In this document: piece by piece, positions 54,301 through 64,000 of the stretch | Numbering within the stretch: the stretch's first letter is position 1 | Layout of the letters: each line of letters starts with the position of its first letter | NCBI RefSeq assembly: GCF_032362555.1 | Contig: NC_083505.1 | Span: 10,779,501 to 10,843,500 of the forward strand | Source: Amyelois transitella | Lineage: Eukaryota; Arthropoda; Insecta; Lepidoptera; Pyralidae | Direction: 5' to 3' | DNA length: 64,000 bases | Translations under genes and position numbers: made by a program | The notes under the pieces: model-generated | The model's input: only the letters and a program-made list of their open reading frames with translations | The model's database searches: none | Told to the model about the DNA's origin: nothing

Positions 54301-56214
54301 AAAAACACTGATATTATAAATAAAACTACAGTGCCTAAAGTTGATCCTGCTGTAACTGATAAGTTAAATTCTATGGTGAATGAAATGGAAAATGAAGAAC
54401 AAGATTTGCTTCAAGAAAAAGGCAGATTGGATAGAGTCGGACGTAACATCACGGAGCAAATGACTAAGGAAGCACAAGAACTACTGCAGATATTTGGCAT
54501 ACCTTATATTGTTGCCCCCATGGAAGCAGAAGCCCAGTGCGCTTTCCTGGAAGCCGCAAAATTAACAGATGGCACCATTACGGATGACAGCGATATCTGG
54601 CTGTTTGGAGGAAAAACTGTGTATAAAAACTTTTTTAATCAGAAGAAGCATGTTCTGCAATTCTTATCTGAAAGGATTGAAAAGTCTTTTAGTAAGTATA
54701 TCTATAGTCATAGTATATTGACTTCGTACAGAAGTATGCTAATTTCTAATTTGATTGCTAGTTTAAATTAATTATATTCAAAATGCAAAAAAGGTTATTT
54801 GTATTTTTTTTTATTGTGACCCGTTTTTCTCATTAAGGAATCGTTCGCGTATTGCATATTAATTAAAAGAAAAATTCATTGTTTTACATGTTTACTTACA
54901 GATCTTACTAGGGAACACTTGGTGTTACTAGCTCTCTTAGTAGGTAGCGATTATACAACAGGCTTGACTGGCGTAGGTCCAGTTACTGCTTTAGAAATAT
55001 TAGCGTCATTTCCATTCAACAAGAAGAAATTATTCAATGACGCTGATAAGCAATGTCAATATCAAGAAATCATCACTGGTCTGCAGGAATTCAAGAAATG
55101 GGTAAAAACTGGAAAACGAACAGATAATACAACTTTGAAAAAGAAGTTGAAAAATGTTGATGTAACTGATGACTTCCCCAGTATAAGGGTAAGTATTTTT
55201 GACTTCTTTTTGAACTTGTTGCTATGCTTAATAAGTATATATACTATCTAATATTAAAAAGCTGAAGAGTTTGTTTGTTTGTTTTATTGAACGCGCTAAT
55301 GTCAAGAACTGCTGGTTCGAATTGAAAAAAATTGTTAAATAGACCATTTATCGAGGAAGGCTTTAAGCTATATAATATCATGCTACAACTAGGAGATAAG
55401 AAAATGTGAAAAAATCGGGGGAAATTATTCATTCTTGAGGGCTTCAATGATGCCCAAAATAATTATTTCACATATAAATGTGTTGTGTTTATGTTTAATT
55501 CTATAAATTGGTTATTTTTTATAGGTTGTACAAGCTTATTTAGATCCGAATGTTGAAAAAAGCAAAGAAAGCTTTACATGGGGTGAAATGGACATCACCG
55601 TATTACGAGATTACACCAAGGCCAAATTTGGCTGGTCACAAAATAAACTAGACGAAATAATTAAACCAGTATTGAAAAGATTGGAAGATCGTAAAAGTCA
55701 AAAGAATATACACGATTATTTTAAAAAGAAGGTTGAATTTCAATCACTTGATGAGCATATGAGTAAAAGAGTCAAAGAAGCTGTACAACGAATGGGTCCA
55801 GAAGATCTTTTGGGTTTAGAAAACCCCACAGAAATTGCTGATACAAAAAAGAAAGTCAGAAAAAGGAAAACCAAGAACGCAAAAGATAGTGGTGGAAACG
55901 ATTCTGCTGCTGGTCCCTCAAAACCAAAGCAAAATAAATCTAATGAAGATAATTTACTTGATGATCTTGGTGTAAAAGTTGTATCGAAGGTGCACCAAGG
56001 AAAGTCAACAATAGAAATAACTATTCCGAAATCAGACAGGGTACAAGAAATAATACCGCAACGGGAAAAAGATAAACAAAGCCTGCTGCAAAATAAGATG
56101 AAAGCAATAGAAATATTTAGGAAGTCGAAATTGGATCAGAAGAAGAAAACCACAAAGAGAAGAATTATTTTACCCAAAGCAAAAGCAGAGCTTTCTGAAA
56201 GCGACAGTGATTAA
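51398..56214 (+). CDS. mus201: XPG/ERCC5 structure-specific DNA repair endonuclease
   Basis: Coding exons: 51398-51485, 51579-51754, 51830-52047, 52601-52796, 52870-54691, 54902-55188, 55525-56214, giving 1158 aa. The protein cuts DNA 3' of the lesion bubble in nucleotide excision repair with TFIIH and XPF. The N region starts MGVTGLWRLIEPAGKPV and contains KPVFVFDGG. A long acidic, Ser-rich spacer separates it from the I region, where MEAEAQC (Glu 778 and 780) and TITDDSDIWLFG (Asp about 798) form the FEN1-family metal site, followed by LLVGSDYTTGLTGVGPVTA (helix-two-turn-helix). QKNIHDYF at about 988-995 is a PIP box for PCNA, where human XPG has one. The basic tail supplies nuclear localisation signals. 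A tandem 14-residue repeat and a UIM-like segment lie early in the spacer. The exon 5 acceptor is chosen by phase and similarity (FQLQRLLK). Confidence 0.95.
52085..52500 (-). repeat. Interspersed repeat family B, copy 4, split by a LINE insertion
   Basis: The core (CAGTTACATCCTCACC, GGGTCTTGGATTGGGTGTGC, TTTCCTCACAATGTTTTCCC) runs to 52320. It is interrupted by a LINE 3' end at 52321-52444 and resumes with GTACATACATAAATTCG, matching the continuation of copy 2. It lies in XPG intron 3. Confidence 0.75.
52321..52444 (-). mobile_element. LINE 3'-end fragment, copy 3, with target-site duplication
   Basis: In reverse orientation this matches the last 120 bases of the copy at 6733, including the TATG tail. 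It is flanked by the 12-base direct repeat ATTCAAAGTTAT at 52309-52320 and 52445-52456, a target-site duplication. It sits inside a SINE-like copy (52085-52500) in XPG intron 3, so it is the younger insertion. Confidence 0.85.
53119..53260 (+). repeat. Tandem 14-codon duplication and UIM-like segment in the XPG spacer
   Basis: HETKIEKSEELQDN is followed directly by HETKIEKFDELEDD, a 42-base in-frame tandem duplication. It leads into DDLQKAIKMSLE, which fits the ubiquitin-interacting motif pattern (acidic run, Ala, then Ser). The sequence shows the repeat; ubiquitin binding is inference. Confidence 0.6.
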
Positions 56215-59200
56215 ATAACCAGTGTACTTATACATTATTGTTGTCTTTTTTAAATTAAAAATAAAAAACTTTGATAAAATAGTCAATTTATTGTTTACAC
56301 ATTGAACTGCTCAGTAAGTTATAATTAATTGAACTGAAACGTATATGACACGAAAGTCCACCCTGAGCGAGACATTAAATATCACATATTTTTCAGTTCA
56401 AAATATTACAAGTAGCATGGGTAATGCTTTTTTTTAAATAATACACAATTAATAGTAAACTTAAAGAACTTTAAAATAAAATCGCAAAGTGTGCACACAA
56501 AATACTTAATAAAGGATGAAAAGCAGTAACATAGCCAATTCCGTAACGAACGTTAAAATAATGACAAGAATGACTTAATTTGCATAAATATAGTTTACTG
56601 TCGAACGCTCACTAGACATTTACAGTAACGCAGTCGGTTCACACTATAATATTGTACACTATTTTTACATTGACATTGATACCAAACTATCAGCAAATGA
56701 TAATACATGAATTCAAAGCAAGTCTTAGATTGTATTCAAGCAATGTTACTGTACTGTCCCTTAACTTACAAATGCACTGTTTCCCATTTCAATTTATCTA
56801 AAAACCTACAAGTTATCCTTGCGTTTAGAGCATGTATGAGGTGGTTCGCCTGGTTTACTCGACCAAAGGGTTAAACAAATAAATACGAATTTGTATTTGC
56901 AATATATAATAATGCAATTTCATACAAATTCGCGTTAACTTGCTCGACGCGTTTGATCGAGGAAAACTCGCACTAACCGCACAGGTAATGAAGCGACTGC
57001 CGTCTAGATTCATTGGCCATATCAACAGGGTAACCTGACCAGTGCGCCTTTATACGATAGTTGGCAAGGTTTTTACTTGCCTCTCTTTCTTTATCTTTCA
57101 AGTTGACCAAAGTAATAAAAAAGAGGGGATGCCGTGTCAATCTACGTTCGTCAATAGCCACATATATACATTGCATTATGATGATCACACATTTGTCGCC
57201 TGACTCACATGTTATGTGTAATCTAAATAGCTAAATATATAAGTATGAATAATTCTTTATATTTACAATCTTTATGTGATATTCCACAATACTGGAATCC
57301 AGAGAAGTCGATGTATTATTGTTTTTGTAAAATTATGAATTTTATAAAAAAGGCAACATCAATAGTGACCCAAAACGTATTTTTTAAGACTTAATTTTAT
57401 TTTATTACCATGATGATTAAATCTATATTCTAACATCTCATTTTTAAATACTAGGTTTACTGGTCGCGAATGACCCAAATTCAATCATTTACAAATAGTA
57501 GTACAAATTATCGATAGTAAATCCAGAGACAAAACTGTTAAACATAGGCCAAAGATGTATTTCACATGAAATTTTAAATACAATACAGAGATCATCGAAT
57601 AAAACAATACCTATCAGCCATATTTTTAATGATTGGTTAAAATTGTTAGTGTAAAACGTATTTGGTAGTCGGGCGGTAGTGTAAAATAGAACCTAAAACT
57701 TATTTTGTACCATAATAATGTAGTATGTAATCAATGTCATAATAAAAATAAATATAACGAAACATGGAAATTTTGCATACATCTTAGACCTATGTATGTA
57801 GGCTTAGATCATTTAGTAAGTAGCAGTTGGTTTATTAAATAATCTGTAGGTACGTACAAAAGATAAAAATATAAAATTTGCTTTCTAGTAGAAAATAATA
57901 ATTAAAAATATGTATTCCTACAGGACATCGTCTCGGACGCATATCAGTCCTCGTTTTACATTAGCCAATGTAATGTGATGATAAAATATGTTGTTAGGCA
58001 CATATCACATATAAAACAAACGAAAATTGCGGAACTAATTATAAATACATTTATTTTCACATTTCACAAAAATAAAAATAAAAAACGTGGCCGGCAGAGC
58101 GAGCGCTAATCAGAGCTTAAGTAGGTGAGGCCAGTGCACTGATCAGTGCTTTGGTAGCTGAGAAGTTAATGGTGAATCACAATGTGCCAGATCTGTTACA
58201 TATTTTCATTTTTCGTTGCAATGACGGAGATCAAAAGGTCAAAAAATTATATCCAATGAGACTGAGAGGTAAGATAAAATAATCGAAATACTTCGGTATG
58301 TACGCTCGTAACTAGCGTCTTGATTTAAAACTAATTTTGGAATGATAAACATGAATTGTTTTTGAGGCTGCTTCCGCGGCTACGACCTCATTTCGAAGTA
58401 AATTTATATCGATATGTTAAGTACAAAATATGTCAAGGATTGTTTTCTTTTGATGGACTTCCACCGCACACTTTGCTACAACTAAATTCATTGTGCAAGT
58501 ACGAATCAAACAGGAAAATAATAAATATTTGATTAAGATATACTTTGTAGAAATTATTTACAATTAATGACTAAGAAATAAAATAAGAAAACAAAATTAT
58601 ATTTCATGTGACTATAGAACTAGTTATATAAACTTTTATACATTCAATCACATTGCGTTCAGCTGTCATGTAGGTCTTACACCACATAGCTTCCACTGGG
58701 AAATTCTACTTATCCCTTTCAGGAAGAACAGGAAAAGATTTTAGTTGAAAGGAAGAAATCCCAATTGGTATAAGTCCGCCATTGTACATATTCTTCTAAA
58801 TCCAATGACGGTTGTATAATTCGATATATTTATTTTTGTGTGCAATAAAGAGTTTACAAACAAATAAACAGCTTACTAGCTGTTTATTTAAGTCTAGTGT
58901 AATAGCTGAAATATACACAATAAAGTCTTTGAGCTTCATAATATAATTTTTTTACATGTTATTGCCCTACTTATGCATAATACTTTTTCTTCGTGTAGTT
59001 ACCAACAGCAATGCGGGTCTGCAATATAAGAACTTTATCGTTCCAATTTGTAAACTATAAAAGCAGATATTTTTCATAAAATTCCGTCTAACTTTCAGAA
59101 TTTTAAAATTTAATTTAAGTGGATGCTATATGGTTATGCCGTACAATCGCAAATCACGACCCTTACCGACTGCTGTCGGCATCCATCGACGCCTTTACGT

Positions 59201-59312
59201 CCACGAATTCAATAGAAAAATTATGAATCACTCGAACGTTCTAGAAAACGACCAAGCACATCCTACCGCCGTTCAGACGTCCGCTGAACCGACGCCACCT
59301 GCTTAAACTTAC
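56215..59312. other. Convergent XPG and TM9SF2 3' regions
   Basis: XPG ends at 56214 and has an AATAAA at 56260-56265. TM9SF2 ends leftward at 59313 and its 3' UTR probably extends into this region; reverse AATAAA candidates (TTTATT) occur around 57829, 58047, 58826 and 58880, and I cannot choose among them. No other gene or clear repeat is seen. Confidence 0.5.
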
Positions 59313-62300
59313 TTAATCGACTTTAACGACGCTATATATCTTCCTCACGAACCAGAAACAAGCCATGAATCCTATAGTTCCGGTGAGGAGGAAGAATAAG
59401 AAGACCATGATGAGAGTGTATCCGAAGTAGAGGAAAGTGGAGGCGGCGCCCTCGATGTTCAGTTTGGTGAAGAAGTAGTGGCAGCAGTAGATGAACAGGT
59501 AGCCGGCGGTCGAGCCTGTCGAAAGTTCATTTTAGAAATAAAACAAAATAACTCGTTCCTTGGAAACTTACTAATCACTTTGAATTTCCAAAAAAAAAAA
59601 ATACTACACGCATCGGCGATATCAATGAGGTTATAACACAGTTCCAAACTTCTTTAGGAGGGTCCCAAAGAAGTTCTCTTTCTTATTCTGTGTAGTTTGG
59701 CAGCGAAGAAAAACACTCTTTTAAACGATTTGCTAGCAATCTGTCGGTTTGTCTTGAAACATATTTCCATTATCCATGTATCAGCCACCCAACTAAACAT
59801 GCAGGACACACCTTGGACACGTTTACCTACGTCTCACATTATCATAGTTTATAGTATGGGAGTTTGTGAATGATAATATGCAATAAAGGACAAGGGTTAC
59901 ATTACCTGAGCTAAGGAAAGCCCTCCACCACCAGTGGTAGTCTTCAGCGCAAAGGTGGAAGTAGCACAGCAGGATGGTCGTCTCCGAGCAAGTTATCACC
60001 AAAATCATGAACACCAGGAACAGGAATCCGAACATATAATACATCTGAAAGTTAAAATCCTTGTAATAGGTATCAAGTGATGCCATGTTTACCTAAGTGC
60101 AACAACTATGAGCCAATTTGGTTCCCCTGTTAAGACGAGAATCTCTTTTTGTATATTTCTAACCAGACCCTGGGTAATTCTGGCATGGTGAGACATATTT
60201 TGTCAAAACATGTATTTGCATTTTAGTGGAAATACCACATAGAGAAAAGTTTTTATAGCTGACTCGATAAGGCGAAGTTCTTACAATTCAGAGCTATTCA
60301 AAACCAGGGCCAGCTCACACCATGACGAGCCATTAAAATTTTGCGTCTCGTCTTATCTACGGCGTCAAGCTTATCATATCACCCTGGCTGGACTAAAAAA
60401 GTCACATGACTCTTCTTTGGTAGCGTTTAACCAGAACGTAATACATTCAGATTTAAAAGAGGAGCTAAATAATGTTATCGTATAAATCCTGACCTGGCTA
60501 GACCACAGCGAGTTAAGTATAAAGAACAGCTGAATGAAGATGCACCCGAAAGGCAGCACCCCGCCCATGATGATGCCGGGCACGGGCTGCGTGTACAGCG
60601 ACTGCTCGGGGATCTGGCGCGGGATCTGGTTGGTGCGCACCGGGTGGTCGAGGATCTGGAACATTCCATTTATTGTAAGGAAATGGGTTTATTTGTTTAA
60701 CGATATTCTAACTAACTATGTATATAGAAAACAAACCACGGGGTTTAGAGATTTGAAATTTTGCATTCAGGTTCAGGAGTGCCCAAAGAACCCCCCGGAA
60801 ATAGAAATTAGGGCGACTATTTTTTTCATTTTACTCACTGCCTCACTCTATTGGACAAGGAAATGACAGCTGATTGTGTGATTATTTATAAAAGTAATAA
60901 CACTGTTCTAAGATTTGCATAATAGAAGTAGCCTATATTACTATTGAAGGTCTATTCAAAATCAGTGTCAAATTTCGTCACAATAAGTCTAGTTTTTGAA
61001 CTAGTTTGTTTCAAGCAAAAATATATTTTTTTCGCATAATAATAATTAGAAAGGAGTTTGGTAACATACCCTCTTCCTGAAGCCGAAGTAAGCCCCGATG
61101 AAGGTGAGCGGCACGGAGACTCCGAACCACAGAGCCAACAGCGCCACCAGCGTGGAGAAAGGAACCGCGGCTGACGAGCCCTTACCCCAGAGTACCAGGT
61201 TCATGACGAAAAACAGACCAAAGACCACGCTGAAAATATAAATATGAACATAAACTACTCCCTCCGCGAATGAGGATGTTCTCAATCTTTCTTCAATACT
61301 GTGACTGGACTGAAAACTAAAAAACTTTTTACTATCAAACAATGAGGTGGTTCAACTTTCTTTGGGTCCAGCTCATATTTGAACAATCTTGAGCACACAG
61401 ACTGACTGACATATCAATGCACAGCCCAGACTTCTGGATAGAAAGATAAAAGTTAACCTTATGTGATCTAAGAGTCGGAGTCGGAATGAAAATTACAGAT
61501 TTTTCATTTTACGTGGGCGGAGCTGCGGGGGTTTAATTCTATGTGTGAAATGTTAATGGATTTAAATAAAACACGACATAGAAATCTGCCTGAAACATAC
61601 CCAGGGCAGACCATAGAAGTGAGCAGTATATTACTCTTCCACCGCCTTCCGCCGAAGCTCTTGTAGATTCTGGCGCTCACGTAGCCCGCCACGGCGCCGA
61701 GGAGCACCCAGGCCACCAGCGCGCACGTCATCAGCGCGCCGCGGTTGGCCGGCGACAGGAACCCGAGGCACGCGAACGCTAGTGTCACCAGAGTCATGCC
61801 AAATACCTACGAAAAAAAAATGTTTTGTTCAGAATATTGTTTCTTCTTTTTATATTTAAGAGCTTTCTCTTGTCAGTGGAGTTTATGTGGCATCCTCCGT
61901 TTAATGAAGGACGGAAAGGAATTAAATTGTTAATATTAAAGATTACTTAACCACTCAAAAATCCAACTGAGCAAAGTTAACTCAATAAGACAGTTGACCA
62001 TGTACTGAGAGATTAATTTTCTTCTATAAGTATAATCACTCGACTATTGTCAAGCGTTACTTTTGTTGATAAGGTAAATTAGTGTCTATCTATACATATG
62101 GTTTGGTAAGAATCATTTGGGCCCTCCCACATGTGGCACTTTTAGGTCATGTATATATACAGAACTTCTACTTCTGGTACCATAGTAATACTAAGTCCAG
62201 CTTCAATCATATTGAAAGAAATACTATACCTGTGCGCCAGAACCAAGGAATACGGCAAGCAGCATTCCTCGTCTGGGAGGGCGGAATACGTCGCCATGTA

Positions 62301-63787
62301 CCAGTTTCCAACCAAATTCCTCCTGGAAAAAACAGATATAAATATTACTTCTGCTCTGATTATATCTACTATAGCTTCGGCCCATAGCTTCGCTGACGTG
62401 TAGTGTGTAATAGCTTTTCCTTTTTTTAGCTGTATTTCTTTCTAGTTTAATTCAAATCCATTCTGGTTTTTGGGTGAAAGAGAACACACACATAAAACTT
62501 TTGCATTCATAATATTGAGTAAGACATTGTTTCTAACAATATTAAGTGCATTTAAGTAATTTCGAATTTACATTGAAAGTGCGTCGACCATCTTACACCA
62601 CTAATAATGGAAAAGTAATTACTTGATCGACCAAGTAATAAAAATCTTACAACTCTCAAGGTTTTTCTGTGAGTGAATCATTAACCATTCATATTTACTG
62701 CCGATATTTACATGATTAGTATTGGTTAAAGGATCTCTCATAACCACAAAAAATATCGCAGAAACCCCAATTTCAGAAATACTATGCCATGGTATTTAAA
62801 ATTATTAAATTTAAGGTCGACATGTGATTGAGATAATTAATTGAGTAAAGAGCGTAATTTCTACTCAAATTAACTATTATTTTAGTTTCTATAGATAGGT
62901 AAATAAGTAAATGTTTTTTAACCTAGATACTACATATAATGTATTACATATGCAATTTAGGAGACCATAAAATATCCGAAAGATAGTTTTTTATAGTTAT
63001 AGTTAACAATAACTTTTACTTTGTAAGTTTATGACGTCGTCATGTCGTTCTCAGAAATGATGTGCTCAAGGCCTGCATTGTGAATCCAATGGATAAACAA
63101 GTACTATTAACAGAAAAATATTTTTGCTTGCATTTGCAAACAAAAATGTAATATGTGCTAGATCTACGCCTACCCTTCTGGAAAGAGGGTATTCTATAAA
63201 AATATATATCATATATGTCACGTATATATCCATTGTGGGGTAGACAGATCAAACAGTCTTGAAAACGCTGAAGGGCCACTTATAGCTTTATGATGGAATA
63301 GAGATTCAAAAAGTGACAGGTTGTTAGTCAATTGGTTTCAAAAGAGGAATCCCAAGTTTATCCCTTAGTCGCTAGCAGTACTTGGGAATTAAATTCAGGA
63401 CCCTGGTTTTATATAATCCATCAGCTGGTGTGGTCAAACAAAAGCCTAAAATTTTACCTGAGCGTCTTCGCCACACTCCATCTGATTGTATCTAGCTATA
63501 TCCTTATGCAGCGTCCTTAGCAATATCATAGCCACCATTCCACTAAGGAACAGCACTATTACTAATGAGTTCAGTATTGAGAACCACTGTATGTTCGTCT
63601 GTGGCATAGACTCCAGTATGTAGTCCCATCTGGACGACCATTTAATGCTGTTATTCATATGGAAAGTGACACTGTATGTGTAAGTGATGTTAAGCATCTC
63701 TTTAAGTGTCTTGGGCAGTTTCAAAGGAGTTTGGAAGCTGCAGTCCACTTTGCCTGCTTTCTGGTGATCAATACTGGCTGGTTTGAC
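59313..63787 (-). CDS. TM9SF2: TM9SF2-like nonaspanin, C-terminal part (5' end outside window)
   Basis: Coding exons in order: 63787-63458, 62322-62230, 61806-61601, 61229-61070, 60655-60494, 60044-59906, 59515-59313; 430 aa with consistent phases. About 230 N-terminal residues, including the signal peptide, lie beyond 64000. The protein is a nine-pass membrane protein of Golgi and endosomes. Visible here: the end of the luminal domain ([14 protein letters not shown]), the first transmembrane helix ([20 protein letters not shown]), the cytosolic loop ([19 protein letters not shown]), eight more hydrophobic segments, and conserved [32 protein letters not shown] and [12 protein letters not shown]. 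The terminus KVD matches the KxD/E Golgi-retention signal described for this family. It resembles TM9SF2 more than TM9SF4 in the ESMP and [10 protein letters not shown] blocks. Confidence 0.95.
63178..63400 (-). repeat. SINE-like family A copy in a TM9SF2 intron
   Basis: In reverse complement it carries TAAGGGATAAACTTGGGATT, CTAACAACCTGTCAC, GACTGTTTGATCTGTCTACC and an AT-rich tail. It lies in the first intron visible for the TM9SF2 gene, close to exon 63458-63787. Confidence 0.65.
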
Positions 63788-64000
63788 CTGAAAGAATACA
63801 TTTTTAATTTTTAAAATGTTTCTATTGTATGATATAATAGGTATACTTCAAGCTAAAAAAGTTATGATAATATTAATGATTTATTTATCAGTCATAGATA
63901 ATCAATTGCAAATATTTGATTTGAAAAGTCTTGTTTCTTTATAATAAATTTTTCTTAAGTTGTTTCAACATTAAGTATAAACATTTAATAAACTAGATGT

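Noticed and set aside
54692-54771. Extension of XPG exon 5 to the stop at 54771
   Set aside because: The extra residues are AT-rich and non-homologous; a consensus donor GTAAGT at 54692 joins in phase to NLTREHL in the next exon, restoring the XPG core.

Overview
This is a eukaryotic, almost certainly lepidopteran, nuclear genome window. The DNA is AT-rich, the genes are spliced with GT-AG introns, several families of interspersed repeats end in (TATG)n, and the conserved proteins look insect-like. Four protein-coding genes can be read exon by exon. All exon joins below were checked by hand for reading phase and splice dinucleotides; none is confirmed by transcript data.

Layout. (1) 1-2213: AT-rich flank, then a GC-rich promoter-like block (about 1630-2213) with a YY1/TISU-like AAGATGGCGGC motif and a likely noncoding first exon. 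(2) 12775-33821 (+): complete myosin VIIa gene (crinkled), 13 coding exons, 2166 aa. Two large introns at its 5' end (about 10.5 and 9.6 kb) carry repeats, including a nearly intact sense-strand non-LTR retrotransposon (about 15900-19790). (3) 33822-45619: an 11.8-kb convergent intergenic region with SINE-like copies, LINE fragments, a 184-bp mini-Helitron and an unexplained 124-codon hydrophobic ORF. (4) 45620-50466 (-): Suppressor of Hairless (CSL/RBPJ), 4 coding exons, 498 aa, with a pogo-like element in intron 3. (5) 51398-56214 (+): XPG/ERCC5 (mus201) repair nuclease, 7 coding exons, 1158 aa, head to head with Su(H) across 931 bp. (6) 59313-63787 (-): the last seven coding exons (430 aa) of a TM9SF2-like Golgi/endosomal membrane protein, whose 5' part lies beyond the window.

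The four genes are not an operon and do unrelated jobs: actin motor, Notch-pathway transcription factor, nucleotide excision repair and membrane trafficking. The likeliest regulatory link is the divergent Su(H)/XPG promoter.

The most unusual observations are: a non-LTR retrotransposon whose ORF1 ends in a textbook A_AAA_AAC slippery heptamer directly before the stop, with ORF2 in the -1 frame and no AUG ahead of its endonuclease; a perfect six-copy 58-bp tandem array that repeats the 5' splice site of a myosin VIIa exon; a decayed tandem copy of a myosin VIIa coding exon; and a SINE-like family that shares its 3' tail with a LINE in the same window.
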